Shown here piece after piece: positions 1-11,451 of a stretch of 64,000 bases of DNA (the first letter of the stretch is position 1; every line of letters starts with the position of its first letter). The stretch lies in NCBI GenBank assembly GCA_947396885.1, contig OX377202.1, positions 106,886,198-106,950,197 on the forward strand. The letters are read 5' to 3'. Source of the stretch: Heligmosomoides polygyrus polygyrus. Its lineage: Eukaryota; Nematoda; Chromadorea; Rhabditida; Heligmosomidae. Made by a program: the position numbers and the translations under genes. The notes under the pieces are model-generated. The model saw nothing but the letters and a program-made list of their open reading frames with translations. It searched no databases and was not told where the DNA came from.

Positions 1-18
1 TGTTTGTTTTTGGGTCCT

Positions 19-34
19 ATTTTGTTCTCTGGAA
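19..34. repeat. Target-site duplication, left copy (RTE LINE)
   Basis: The 16-mer ATTTTGTTCTCTGGAA occurs here and again, identical, at 2056-2071, on either side of a LINE open frame. Two identical flanking copies of this length are what target-primed reverse transcription leaves. Confidence 0.85.
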
Positions 35-2038
35 ATTCAGTTGCCGACGGTGACATCTGTCGACGAAACCTGGAAGGATGCTACCGATGTGATAACCCGC
101 GCTGCACCCCTCGAACTCGGCACAACGAAGCCTGGACGACGCTGAGTTGACAAGCAGGCATGGCTGTGGACTGATGATGTCAGAGAGAAAGTCCGAGAAA
201 AGAAACGGCTCTATCACGTGTTTATAGGTGATAAAACAGTCCATAATTGGCGGAATTATCGAGAAGCGAAGAAGGTGGCAAAGAAGGCAGTGGCCGCTGC
301 TAAAGCCGCGCACTACGCTGATGTGAGCGAAAAACTGGAAACGCGCGATGGTGAGCGTTATCTTTACCGACTTGCGAAAGCTCGCTGTCGCCATGCCGAA
401 GACATCGAAAAGCTCTTTGGCATTAACGACGACAACGGATGTCTTCTGATGGATCGTAAGAGGGCTGTGAAGCGATGGCACGACTACTCCGAGGAAATCT
501 CGAATGTTGAGTTTGACCATTCTGCTATTCCTTTTCATCTCCTGTATAACGGCCCCGTTCAGAAGATCACAGTGAGCGAAACCGAAGCAGCTCTGAGGAA
601 GATGAAGTCAGGCAAAGCCACTGGTCCCGATGATCTATCAGCCGATCTGTGGAAGTCGAAGGGCTGGTGCCCTGCTGACTGGCTGACAGAGTTTTTCAAT
701 CAGGTTGTTGCTGAGAAGAAAGCGCCCGAGAGCTGGCAGCAAAGCACGACCATCCCGATTTGGAAGAAGAAGGGCAGTCCTGCGGACTGCGCTAGTTACC
801 GTCCAATTCGCCTTATTTCGCACACCATGAAAATCTTTGAGCGAATTGTCGATGGACGTATCCGGGATGTCGTCCAGCTTTCCACGAATCAGTGTGGTTT
901 CGTCTCTGGCTGTGGCACTGTTGATGCCATTCACGCTGTTCGTCTTTTGCTAGAGAAGCACCGCGAGAAACAGAAACCGGTGCATTTTGCCTTCCTGGAC
1001 TTGGAGAAGACCTTCGACCGCGTTCCGCGAGATGTTATTTGGTACGCGTTGCGACAACATGGTATCCCTGAAGAGCTTATTGAGTGGGTGCGCATTCTAT
1101 ACTCTTGCCCAAGGAGTCGAGTGCGAGCGCCAGCGGGCACCTCGATGGAGTTTCCCATCTCTGTAGGGGTGCATCAGGGATCTGCGCTATCCCCACTGCT
1201 CTTCGTGGTCGTGATGGATGCAATCTCACGAGATCTCCAAATGGCCGCACCTTGGACGCTGCTGTATGCTGACGACGTCATGCTTGCATGTGAAGACAAA
1301 ACCGAACTCGAGCGACAGACACAGGCGTGGTGCGATCGCTTAGCATTGTTCGGACTCAAGCTAAACGTCAAAAAGACGGAATACTTGACGACGGATGTGA
1401 ATGAGCACGGATCTATTAAGATCGATGGTACTGAGCTCTCACGAGTGACATCTTTCAAGTATCTTGGGTCAACAGTCACGTCCGATGGCAGCTTAAAGAT
1501 GGAGGTGAATGCGCGTGTGAGTGCAGCCTGGTCCAAATGGCGCTCGCTGACTGGGGTGCTTTGCGACAGGACAATATCTGAGCACCTCAAATCGAAGGTT
1601 TATAGAACAGTAGTCCGCCCAGTAGCGACGTACGGTGCTGAGTGCTGGCCCGTGACGAAGGAAGTTGAAAGCCGCCTCAGTGTAATGGAGACGAAAATGC
1701 TAAGGTGAACGGCTGGAGTAACGCGATTCGACCGCGTTCGCAATGAAATCATGCGACAAAGGTTCGGTGTCGCCTCGATAGCCGAGAAGCTGCGCGAAGC
1801 TCGTCTTCGATGGTACGGCCATGTCCTTCGCGCTAACGACGACACCGTCCGTAAGATTGGTCTGAACCTTGAGGTCCCTGGAAAGCGTCCCAGGGGACGA
1901 CCGAAGCAACGTTGGCTAGATACGTTGCACTTGGACTTAAAGATGGCTGGTGTGCACCCTGATCAAGCATTTGATCGGGAGAACTGGCGTCACCACACCA
2001 GAAGAGCGGACCCCGCCACCAAGCGGGAAAGACGCTAA
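35..2038 (+). pseudogene. RTE reverse transcriptase, broken by two stop codons
   Basis: One reading frame runs through the whole element and is open from 218 to 1708 and again from 1709 to 2038, with stops at 143-145 and 1706-1708. Both stops are TGA, fitting C-to-T (Arg) and G-to-A (Trp) changes in an otherwise intact frame. Visible in order are a basic region, the thumb/finger motif GPDDLSADLW (about 630-660), YRPIRLISHTMK (about 797), a catalytic block containing LDLEKTFDRV (about 998), the motif HQGSALSPLLF (about 1173-1205), the active-site tetrapeptide YADD (1265-1276), FKYLGSTVT (about 1457) and the C-terminal WYGHVLR (about 1812). It would copy its own RNA at a nicked target but is now inactive here. 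The missing N-terminus is the endonuclease. Confidence 0.9.
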
Positions 2039-2055
2039 TGAAAATGGTGATGATG
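35..2055 (+). mobile_element. 5'-truncated RTE-type non-LTR retrotransposon
   Basis: A LINE insertion of about 2.0 kb bounded by perfect 16-bp target-site duplications. The left boundary falls inside the coding frame, so the endonuclease part is missing, as in typical 5' truncation. The right end has no poly(A); it closes with a short GATGATG-type tail just after the stop codon, as RTE elements do. The reverse-transcriptase sequence and the C-terminal WYGHVLR and RPRGRPKQRW motifs match the RTE-like endonuclease/reverse transcriptases abundant in strongylid and rhabditid nematodes. Identical duplications and few disabling changes suggest a fairly young insertion. Confidence 0.9.
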
Positions 2056-2071
2056 ATTTTGTTCTCTGGAA
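2056..2071. repeat. Target-site duplication, right copy (RTE LINE)
   Basis: Identical 16-mer to 19-34. Joining the flanks restores the probable pre-insertion site, which would read on into GCCGCTCCG. Confidence 0.85.
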
Positions 2072-2118
2072 GCCGCTCCGTAAACCTCAAGTCAATTGGT
2101 TTCATAGACGGGCAGAAT

Positions 2119-2515
2119 CTTCAGCGTAGCCAAGATTGGTGTAGATCTTTATTGAGGCTTACGTTTCGACGTTGTCGCTATCTTCAGAGCCTGGAAAAGA
2201 CGAAGTCATTTGAGAAACTACCGTCCCAAATGCCATTTCACTCTGCAGGAACTCATCCAAAAGGCTGAGAGACCACGAAAACGACGCCGTAGGAAGTCGA
2301 AAGCCGAAGCGAAGTCTAAGATTAGCCATTTTTTCGACTTCTTACGGCATTGTTTTCGAGGTTTCTCAGCCTTTTGGATGGGTCCCCGCAGAATAGAATG
2401 ACTTTTGGGAGGGTAGTTTCTCAAATGACTTCGACTTTTCCAAGCTCTGAAGAAAGCGACAACGTCGAAACGTAAGCTACAATGAAGACTTATACTAATA
2501 TTGGCTACGCTGAAG
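2119..2515. repeat. Foldback element, about 400 bp
   Basis: The two halves are reverse complements. TTCAGCGTAGCCAA at 2120 is mirrored by TTGGCTACGCTGAA near 2511, and GCTTACGTTTCGACGTTGTC at 2157 by GACAACGTCGAAACGTAAGC near 2458. The arms continue inward through TTTGAGAAACTACC and GCCTTTTGGATG to a centre rich in TCGAAA near 2310. No coding capacity. It looks like a snap-back MITE. Confidence 0.8.
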
Positions 2516-3640
2516 AAACTTCTCGTCTAAGATGTCAAGGTTCATCGAGATTCGGACATGAGTGGGAATTGGTTGCATAATTCTTAGTTATGCGCCCTCC
2601 TCCCGACGAAGATAGAAGAAAAAACGCGAAAAACGGTTCAAATGCTGGCGAAGAGTGTGTAGTTCTGTGGTTCAAGCTTCCATGGCTGTCAGAAGATGAG
2701 TTCGAAAGAAATTTTAAAGAGAAGACGTCAAACAGCGTCTTTCAAAACCATTCCAACGTCATTTCTACGCTTCAGCTTTGTTTTCTCACAAAAATTCCAT
2801 ATTCCTAGCGAATCTTCTAGCAAAGCAGATACTGTAGAGGTTACCTACCACAGTAAACAACAAATACTAAGTAAACCTGCCTACTTTTCCAAAAATTCAA
2901 CCGACAAAGCCGACCACTATCCCCTCTTGCCAACGTGATCTATTGCCCTAGGCGCGGCCGGAACTGGAAAGAAGACCACCGTACGACTAAAAGTAGTCCG
3001 CTAAGCGAGAGAAAATCGATCAGAAGCAGCGATTACATGGACGAAAACAATTTTTTTCCAAAACAGCCGCGATTTTTTCTTGGCGCGACGCCAAAGTCCG
3101 CAATGGGGCGCAGGACGCGAATTTGCAGAACACACCGCTTTCAATGGACACTCGACGACGTCTCCGTCTTGCGCAGTCTTGGCCGAGTGCCTTCGCGCGC
3201 CGTTATGGGACGGCTTCGGTCGCCCTCGGTCGGTTCAGATGGAAGGTGACGACAATTCACGGAGGCACTGGGCTCAGAACGCATACAGGTTGACAAGCTC
3301 CGTTCCGATTTCCATTTTTTCGGCGGTTTTTTCCGCCAACATGGATGAATTTTACATCTCAATGGTCACTGAAGGATTTTTCGGCAGTTAAAGGGTTCGA
3401 GCAGCTTCGGTTTACCCTTAATAAGGATGGGAAGGAGAGATATTCAAGGACGAGCACCAATGGACCTTCCATTTTGCGACCTTTTCAACCAATATGTGAC
3501 GAAAAACTCTGGTGTTGGCCTCCTTTTTACTACATTCTAGTCATTTTCGGGGAGAATTTCGTAACCTTGGCGGCTCTGTGTAGCCTACTGCTTCTAAAAA
3601 TCGGATCAAAATTAGTTGTATGTAGAGTAGTTGACAGAGA
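2516..3640. other. No gene recognised
   Basis: I see no convincing exon. 2516-3000 is ordinary AT-leaning sequence and 3050-3340 is a GC-rich block with several CGACG-type motifs. The open frames are short and mutually overlapping, with no recognisable domain. Confidence 0.5.
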
Positions 3641-3811
3641 GGGCCTGTTCATACTTCGCGACAGCAGCGACACGAGCGACGAGAGCGACTGGAGCGACAG
3701 TGCCGGCGCTCGAGTATGAACACTTTTCGGCAGCACACCCTTGGTTTTAATCGATATGCATCTTTTGCACGGGCGACGTGTCGCTCTTGTCGCGAAGTAT
3801 GAACGGGCTCT
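3641..3811. repeat. Foldback family B copy (CATACTTCGCGACA ends)
   Basis: The left end GCCTGTTCATACTTCGCGAC is mirrored by GTCGCGAAGTATGAACGGGC. The centre holds an ATCGATATGCAT block shared with the copies at 28816-29043 and 60247-60441. The arms are made of repeated GCGAC triplet-like motifs. Confidence 0.8.
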
Positions 3812-3916
3812 GAGAACGGTTGTACCTGTACAACTGATAGAAGTTCGACTCCGCGTCCAGGCTAACCCGCTAGTATCATACTTCCTTCAACTGTTTGGAA
3901 CACAGCCTTGTCTAAC

Positions 3917-4101
3917 GGTACATGTCGCGAAAGGGGCCAGCATTGGACGGTGGGGGCGTGTCAGCCAAATAGGCAGCATCGAACGGGTATGCCGGGAGTG
4001 TACGGTCGGCGCCCTGATTGGCTAGTGTGGGTCTTGTCGACGCTCTGATTGACTATGACTACCTGCCATCGCTCAGAGCTACTTACCTTCGCGATATGAA
4101 C
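3917..4101. repeat. Foldback family C copy
   Basis: The ends GGTACATGTCGCGAA and TTCGCGATATGAACC are imperfect inverted repeats. The interior carries GCAGCAT and CTGATTGGCT motifs, also seen at 4149-4345 and 37885-38090. Confidence 0.65.
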
Positions 4102-4148
4102 CCAAAGCACCTCTATAGTGCCGTCGAAGTCGAATGCATGGCGCAATC

Positions 4149-4345
4149 GAGGGTACATGTCGCGAATGTGGGCAGCATAGGGAGGTGGAAGCGCCTCAGC
4201 TAATCATAATCAAGCAGAATACCGACAAAATACACACCAGACAATCTGAGTACCTGCCGTACACGATGTCTCTGAATGGAATGCCCACTTAACGCAGCCT
4301 GATTGGCTGATTCCCCACAGTGCTGCCCACATTCGCATCATAAAC
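4149..4345. repeat. Foldback family C copy
   Basis: CATGTCGCGAATGTGGGCAG at the left is mirrored by CTGCCCACATTCGCATCATA at the right. A second partial copy of the family (GTGGGCAGACATTGG) follows near 4444. Confidence 0.7.
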
Positions 4346-4633
4346 CCAAGCGAGTTTCCTAGCCATCCAAAGAAATTCAACCAGATTAAAGGTCTGTTGC
4401 CAATAAGGCGATAGGCCCCTTCCATATGAACACTGCCTTGAAATGTGGGCAGACATTGGCCCAAAGCGACGTCGCGCCCTTGTCGCGTTCAACGCCGCAC
4501 GCGGCGATGAATGAGCGCGGAATTCGAGGGGTTTTCGTCCTTCTTTCGCCCAGGCTATTCAGTTTGTTGCTCCTCTTACTGTCTGGAAAGGGTGAAAGGT
4601 GAAACGCTGGGCAAGTATTCGTGAAAACAGCCC

Positions 4634-4772
4634 TTAGGACCGTTTATACTTCCATCGCCGCGCGACACGATGCCATGTATAGTGGCCAAATTGATCGATC
4701 GCGTCGCTCGGTCAATGTGGCCACCATATGTGGCATCGCGTCGCTCGGCGTCGAAGTATAAACGGGCCCTTA
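4634..4772. repeat. Foldback family A copy (GTTTATACTTC ends)
   Basis: Near-palindrome of about 139 bp. The left end TTAGGACCGTTTATACTTCC is mirrored by GAAGTATAAACGGGCCCTTA. The inner arms contain GGCCAAATTGATCGATCGCG and its complement. It is one of about ten copies in the window. Confidence 0.85.
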
Positions 4773-4790
4773 TGATAGTTCCCAGAAGTG

Positions 4791-5285
4791 GAATGCATGG
4801 CGTATACGAAAGAACTTTGGAAGTATCGGTAGAAGTGTGCATGGGCGTGTACAGGGGGATGGGTGGGTCTACTGCGCAGTCGACGAGGCGTGTGATTGGC
4901 TGGTCTACCTTCCTTGCACCAACGCCTTGCACACGCCCAGGGCGAATTCCCCAATAGTACCACAAATAAGAGTTCAAATACTCCAGGCTATTCAGTCTAT
5001 TCATCTTCCTCTTGCGAATTGGTCTGCAATAGGCGAAACCCTGCCCTGTTGCCCTCATGGGGCAAGTACACATGGTCAACCGCAGAAGTCGAATGCATGG
5101 CGCATCCGGAAGAAATTTGGGACCAACGGTGGAAGTGCTTGCCTAGCGCGTTCAAGCAGTGAGCACAAAGAAGGACGCATCAACCAATCAAATGGCTTCC
5201 GTATAATTGTCCGAGGCTGTGATTGGCCGATCGCACGAGTGCCTTGTGCACGCCCAGGGAGAATCCCCCACTAGTACCAAAAATT
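4791..5285 (+). repeat. Diverged tandem duplication, about 300-317 bp unit
   Basis: GAATGCATGGCG at 4791 recurs at 5091. The CACGCCCAGG...AATTCCCC/AATCCCCC stretch at 4932 recurs at 5249, each followed by a TAGTACCA motif. The copies share order and orientation. Confidence 0.75.
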
Positions 5286-5569
5286 CGTCAACACCAACAT
5301 TTACCCTGTTACTCATAGAAAGAATACTTCACAGCCGAAGGATTTCAGAGTGGGAATTGAAAAGAGATGGAAATGCGATAGAAACATGAGCAAAACAGAA
5401 AGCCGTGAGTGGGATCTGAACTTATGTGTCTCCCTTTTTTCATGAAAAATTAATTTAAAAAGCCATCAAAATAAAACAATAGGACTCCTGTAATTAAACT
5501 AGTAAAATTAACTAATAAACTAACTAATAGAACTAACCAACTAATAAAACTCCTGTACTTGAACTACAA
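5286..5569. other. No gene; transition into AT-rich DNA
   Basis: Ordinary sequence to about 5440, then a degenerate AACTAATAAAACT repeat (5490-5565) leading into the AT-rich array. Confidence 0.5.
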
Positions 5570-6245
5570 TTTACTTTTATATTATTTTATGTTAATTTGA
5601 AAAATTATATATTATTGAAAAATTGGCTACATCATATTTTTATATTAATTTATATTATTCTAAAAAATATTTTTTTTATTGAAAATGGTCTACAACTTAT
5701 TTTTAAAATATTTTGTATTATTTTGAAAAATTATATTTTAGTTTGAAAAATAACTACAACATGCTGTTATATTAATTTATAATTATTTGAAAAAATATAT
5801 TTTGTTGAAAAATGAGCGACAGCTTATTCCCATATTATTTTATGTTATTTTGAAAAATTATATTTCAATGAAAAATAGACTTCATTACTTCTATATTATT
5901 TTATATAATTTAAAATTATACATACTTTATTGCTTAATCCCATATCATTTTATATTATTTTGAAAAATTACATTTTAATGAAAAATGGACTACAATTACT
6001 TCTATAATATTTTATATTATTTAAAAATATATTTTATTGCTTATTCCCATATTATTTTATATTATTTTGAAAAATTATATTTTGATGAAAAATAGACTAC
6101 AATTACTTCTATATTATTCTATATTATTTAAAATATATTTTATTGATTATTCTCATATTATTTTATATTATTTTGAAAAATTATATTTTAATGAAAAATG
6201 GACTACAATTACTTCTATATTATTTTATATTATTTAAAAAATATA
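5570..6245 (+). repeat. AT-rich tandem array 1 (units about 64 bp, then 107 bp)
   Basis: The marker GAAAAATGGACTACAA and its variants recurs near 5615, 5681, 5746, 5809, 5872, 5980, 6087 and 6193. The step is 63-66 bp in the first five units and 106-108 bp in the last three, where an extra TTACTTCTATATTATTTTAT segment has joined the unit. The short Ile/Tyr/Leu-rich frames here are translation artefacts. Confidence 0.85.
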
Positions 6246-6945
6246 ATTTATTGCGGCTTTGTTCTATTAAACTTATAGCTACAGGAGTTCTATTATATAA
6301 TCTGTAACTTATTTTATCTACCGATCGGATCATCGGCACTTGGGCGGCGGTTAAAAAAAGGCGAATTTAACAAAGAGCAAAGGTGAGAAGACGATTTAAG
6401 CTCGTCAGAAGTAGATTTTTTCTCGTTAGGTGATCTATTTACCGCAACGGTGCTCGCGTCGCGGTCGCGCGGCGCGTACCTGAGAAGCGGTGTTTTCTAG
6501 CTGAGACCTGAGTCAAGGACGGAAAGCTCTAATAGGGAGAATTAGCAAAAAGAAAAGTACAAAGGCATGGAGATATACAATGAGTCACGAACAAATCACG
6601 GCGACCAATAGCAAACGATGGAGGCTGGTTGACCTACCGGATCGATAAGGGCCGCCACAACTGAGCCCAGTAAAGCCTGTGGGACCAAATTCGTCTAAAA
6701 AATCACACTAAGCCAGAGAAAGCCAAGATAATCGTCCGAACCGCAGATTTACAACGATTCGACGAGAATTCCTTGCAAAATCAGCACTTCACGCCTTCGG
6801 CTTGACAAAGGAGTCAGTAGCCGGTCTAGTGGAATGCCTGTGCAGCGAACGGGGCGATGATTCACAGGAGTTCTCGATCAATCGATAGACAATTGGCCGA
6901 CACATTCCAGCGTCATGAGCAGCGCAGCTGATCGTGCTGATATGA
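6246..6945. other. Unique-looking 700-bp island between AT-rich arrays
   Basis: Base composition changes sharply from AT-rich array to mixed sequence, including a GC-rich patch near 6445-6480, and back again at about 6945. I see no coding exon, terminal repeat or RNA gene. It could be an insertion into one array, or the divider between two. Confidence 0.5.
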
Positions 6946-7965
6946 TAACAATGATATTTTATTGAAAAATTATGTTCTGTTGAAAAATGTGCTTCATCTT
7001 ATTTTGATTTTATTTTTATAGGATTATTTAGAAAATTATATTCTACTGAAAAATGTGCTACACCTTATATTTATTTCATGTTATATTATTTAGAAAATTA
7101 CATTTTATTGAGAATGTGCTGCAATTATTTTATAACATTTAGAATATTATATTTTATTGAAAATTTGCTACATTTTATTTTTATTTTATTTCATATTGTT
7201 TAGAAAATTATATTTTATTAAAAATTTGCTACATTTTATTTTAATTCTATTTTATATTATTTTCAAAATTATATTTTATTGAAAAATGTGCTTCATCTTA
7301 TATTTATTTTATGTTATATTATTTAGAAAATGATATTTATTGAAAAATGTGCTTCATCTTATATTTATTTCATAATTATATTATATTTATTTTATATTAT
7401 ACATTTATTTTTACAAAATTATATTCTACTGAAGAATGTGCTAAATCTCATATTCATTTCATATTATTTACATTTATATTTACAAAATCATCTTCTATTG
7501 AAGAGTGTGCTACATCTTATTTTAATTTAATTTTATAATAATTAGGAAATTATATTCTTTTGAAAAATGTGCTACATGTTATTTTTATTTATTTTATATC
7601 ATTTAGAAAATTATATGCTATTGAAAAATGTGCTATATCTTCTTTTTATTTCATTTTATATCATTTATAAAATTATATTCTATTAAAAAATGTGCTACAT
7701 CTTATTTTTATTTCATTTTATATCATTTAGAAAATTATATTCTATTGAAAAATGTGCTACATGATATTTTTATTTTATTTTATATCATTTAGAAAATTAT
7801 ATTCTATTGAAAAATGTGCTACATCTTATTTTTGTTTTATTTTACGTTATTTAGAAAATTATATTCCATTGAAAAAATTCAAAAATTTGCTACATATTAT
7901 ACTTATTTCATGTTATATTATTTATAAAATTACACTCCATTCAAAAATGTGCAACAACTTACTTT
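6946..7965 (+). repeat. AT-rich tandem array 2 (units about 60-65 bp)
   Basis: About 15 degenerate units built on AGAAAATTATATTCTATTGA followed by AAAATGTGCTACATCTTAT. The marker differs consistently from array 1 (GTGCTAC rather than GGACTAC), so the two arrays were amplified separately from a shared ancestor. Confidence 0.85.
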
Positions 7966-8013
7966 CCATTTTCAAGTCGAACTATTCGTTTTCAAATCAA
8001 ACGACTCATTTCA

Positions 8014-8784
8014 TGTCAAATTGGACACTCTTCCAATCCAGCTGTAAGACTTTTGAAATCAGATCAAACTCTTCCAAATCAAAATGACCTGTAGGCAGGT
8101 TGAACTGCAGACTCAGTAAGACGGTTGGGATAATTTTTTGTTCAAAAAAATTTGGTAGAACTTTCTTCGAATTTTTTTAAAGTTCACCTGCACCAAGATG
8201 TATAATAGTTTTATAAAAAAATTCTTTTTTTTTAGAAAAAGTAGTATTTTATTGAAATGTAATAGTGCAGCAACCATATAGTGCATTAAAAGACTGGATC
8301 GCGCCATGCACTCGAAAAGCAAGTCGCAATGTCTATTTGATTGATAGTGTAAAGATAGTGTGAGGATATGTGCGTTCTATACAGTTGGTGTTTTTGTTGT
8401 ATCGTTTACAGGTGTGACACTCCATGCAAACAGAAATTTTGCTATCAATCGAATAAAATCGCGATGCCTTGAACTAGGGTGTGGCGTAATCTCTGTTTTG
8501 AAAGTAAAAAATGGTCTGCTTCCTGCTGTTTAAAGCAAGCCTTTAATCATTGTTTTTCATCAAAGAATAAAATTTTAATGAAACTTCAATTATTCGGAAG
8601 TGAATTAAAACATGCAAACAAAGTTAAACTAAAAATGTTTTTGAACAAAAACATGCTAACCTTTTTTGAGATGTAATGTGGAAGAAGCTGGTTTCGATAT
8701 GGAATAGTTCGTTTTGATTTCGAAAATTTTAAGTTAGCTTAGAAGAGCGTATAATTTGATTTGAAAAGTGTCCAATTCGACGAG
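8014..8784. mobile_element. Non-autonomous inverted-repeat element, about 770 bp
   Basis: The left end carries GTCAAATTGGACACTCTT followed by AAGACTTTTGAAATCA. The right end carries their complements (TGATTTCGAAAATTTTAAG, AAAAGTGTCCAATTCGACG). The subterminal part TAATTTTTTGTTCAA ... ACTTTCTTCGAA reappears in inverse orientation near 38775-38825, and the right end reappears at 38878-38940. No transposase is visible. It could be a Tc1-like or other TIR MITE. Confidence 0.65.
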
Positions 8785-9010
8785 AAAATATATATTTTTA
8801 TATATAATATATTAATATATTAAAATATATTAAATATATATTTTGAAACGTTATATTCAAATGAAGATGGACTACAACAGTTTTTATGTTATGTTATATA
8901 ATTTTGAAAACTATATTATATTGGACAACGGGCTACAACTTATTTTTATGAAATTAATATTATTCCGAAATATTATGTGTTATTAGAAAATGTTCTACAG
9001 CTTGGGAGGT
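8785..9010. repeat. Further AT-rich array remnants
   Basis: A TATATATTAA-rich stretch, then two or three degenerate units with TGGACTACAAC and GGGCTACAACTTATTTTTAT, related to the arrays at 5.6-8 kb. Confidence 0.6.
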
Positions 9011-9214
9011 GCCTTTGGCCGCAGAGAAATTGCTGTGATTGGTCATAAAGACAAAACGTCAACAGAATTCAACAGCTTACAATTAGAGGCTTAAGGACAA
9101 GGATCAAACGGGGCACGTAACAAAAGCACGTGGCTGTGTTTTTTCTTCGTGAAATTGTCACCAGCAATCACTTGGGCTAGTGCGGTCGGTCTAACTACTA
9201 CTGGGACTCCTCAC

Positions 9215-9655
9215 CAGACGTCGATAACATCGATCGATATCGATTGGCAAACCGACAGTGTTTAATTACTGTGAACTTTCCTTACAGGCTAGCATATCCG
9301 CGTGACTCCTCCTCATTCAAAAGGTGACCTCGGCGCCAAAAATCCATAAGAGCGATCGATATTGATTGTACAATCTCTACTGTTGTATATTTGTTCTGAA
9401 TGTTGCTCATCGCTCGTCGTTTTCGCAAAATTCCCTCTCGATTCGATCAATTCTGAGCAAAAATCAATGAATCGATCGATATTGATTGACCGATAGGCAG
9501 CGTTTACTTGTTCTGAAGCCTGTCCAACGGCCATCATATTCACCTACCTCGAACGGTTAGTCGTTATCAGTGATCAGTATCAGGGATCGGCCGAGTTAGG
9601 GAGGCCTTCGGCAATTATTTTTGCGCGGACAGAGAGACGAACAGACAGTGTGAAG
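9215..9655 (+). repeat. Complex array family R, degenerate copies
   Basis: Repeated ATCGATCGATATTGATTG blocks (9230, 9352, 9472) with GTTTACTTGTTCTGAAGCCT and TTTTGCGCGGACAGA (about 9620) match the unit structure at 61.8-64 kb. There is no gene. Confidence 0.7.
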
Positions 9656-9769
9656 GGTTAGTTCTTTTATATAAAATAGGGGGATTCTGGTCTATTTCCA
9701 CACTAAAAAGGGAACAGACGAAAATTGTTCTATAATGAGAAGGAGCAGGGTACATTCGTTGGGCGAACG

Positions 9770-11395
9770 AATAACCTCGAACGACACCTGGCGACATCCG
9801 GCGACAACGCGCGACAGACACAGTATGAACGAGTAAGGAGAGGAATTTATTACAGAACCGCAAGCGGTAACGCAACTAATTCAATGTGTTCGAATCTCCG
9901 CATGCTGATCCACAACAGCGGTGCTATGCTCTCCGCTCTTCCTACTCGGCGGCCGCGACGGAGTAGCCATAGACTCGGCCGTCTGATGATGAATGACGTC
10001 TTCTGCGGACGTCGTTGCCGCATGGTCGTGATGGGGGCGATGACTTCGTAACGCGAACGAGCAGTACAGCTGTTGTCGTGGAATCGTGTTCACCTTGGCG
10101 TTCTGAAAATGGAAAATCTCATTTCAAAACTAAAACATCTTCGAAGGATTTTGTATTAAGGACTTCAGGATTGAGCCTCATTCTAAATATTGTTGACCTC
10201 TCTATTCTACCCGTTATTGACATCGGCGACTACAAGCGACACCAGGCGACAACTGGCGACAATGAGCGACAATAGTTGAAAGTAGAAATTGGCTTCCATA
10301 TTGGGAGAAGCGACAGCAGGCGACATTCGAAGGGATGGACTGCCGTTGGGGTAGGCGACAAATGGTGACATTGAGCGACAGCCTACTTTTAAGAGCAAAA
10401 CCGCAATTGTAATGGATTGCAAAAGGAGTTCAGAAGCTCTCTGTAGCTACTTATAAAAAACGCAATTATCGGTAGTGTCTAATAAGCAGGCGACAACGAG
10501 CGATTGGAGGCAATCGCGAGCGACATCAAGCGGCACAAAGCGATTGGAGGCGTAGTCAGTGAATTTTACGGTTAGCCCTAGTGCACTACACAAAGACCCC
10601 AGTGGATCCGAAAGATCGTTCAGAATAGTCGAGCTTAGTCTAAGTGAGAGCGGCGACTTAGGACGACATCGGCCGAAAGGTGGCGACAGTGGGCGACATT
10701 CGGCTAAGCTGTATGAGCCTTGCCGAACCGATACAAACCCTTACTAGTAATGAATGGGATGCAGAAGTACTCCAGAATAATCAATCGGTCAAGTCTACAC
10801 CTGACGACTTCAAGCGACAATAGGCGAGAATACACGACTTTTTGAAGCATTGATTGATAGCAAGCGCAGCTAGGTGGCGTGGAATATATAGCGGTAAATA
10901 CAGCGTCCTGTACTTGAGCGACACCGGGCGAGGCGACTTCGAGCGACATCGAGCGACAGAGAGCGTTTCCGGCAACAGCCGATCGATTTTTTGGTTAGTT
11001 CTTTAGAATAGCATAAATTCTTAACTGCAGTGGTTCCCACAGGTAGCGACTTAGAATGACATCGGGCGACAGTTGGCGACAATGAGCGATTGCCCACTGA
11101 ATGCTACGATGCTTACGGCTCCAACGATTGCGGATCGCGGTTTGCAGAAGCAGCAGGAAATTTTCTAGCGCTCGAGGTGTCAGACTTTCCAATGGCGGCT
11201 TCAAGCGATAATTAGCGACAACTGGCGACGTCTTCTAGCGTTGGTTGACAAAACGCGAAGCCATTTTATTCAGCGACACGATTTAGAATATGCCCGAAAC
11301 CTCATGCTATGAAAAGCAGCTACTAGTAAGGTCAGTAAGGTTATAAGTGGGCGACACCAACCGACTTTTGGCGACAATAGGCGACACCAGGCTCT
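9770..11395 (+). repeat. Field of phased CGACA motifs
   Basis: Clusters of two to five GCGACA motifs, spaced 9-10 nt within a cluster, recur at about 9780, 10230, 10310, 10350, 10490, 10655, 10810, 10920, 11045, 11205 and 11350. All are on the plus strand. The sequences between clusters do not obviously repeat. I see no coding exon. Similar motif strings form the arms of foldback family B. Confidence 0.7.
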
Positions 11396-11451
11396 AAAAA
11401 AGTGGTGCTAGTAGAACGCGACCTAGAAGGCACGCTTCAAAGCGGGTTAGG

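Noticed and set aside
6037..8087. Several 60-110 residue Ile/Tyr/Phe-rich frames in the AT-rich arrays
   Set aside because: They follow the repeat unit and its phase; array translation, not membrane proteins.
9770..11395. CRISPR-like array
   Set aside because: The motif is only 6-7 nt, spacing is irregular between clusters, there are no cas genes, and the genome is eukaryotic.
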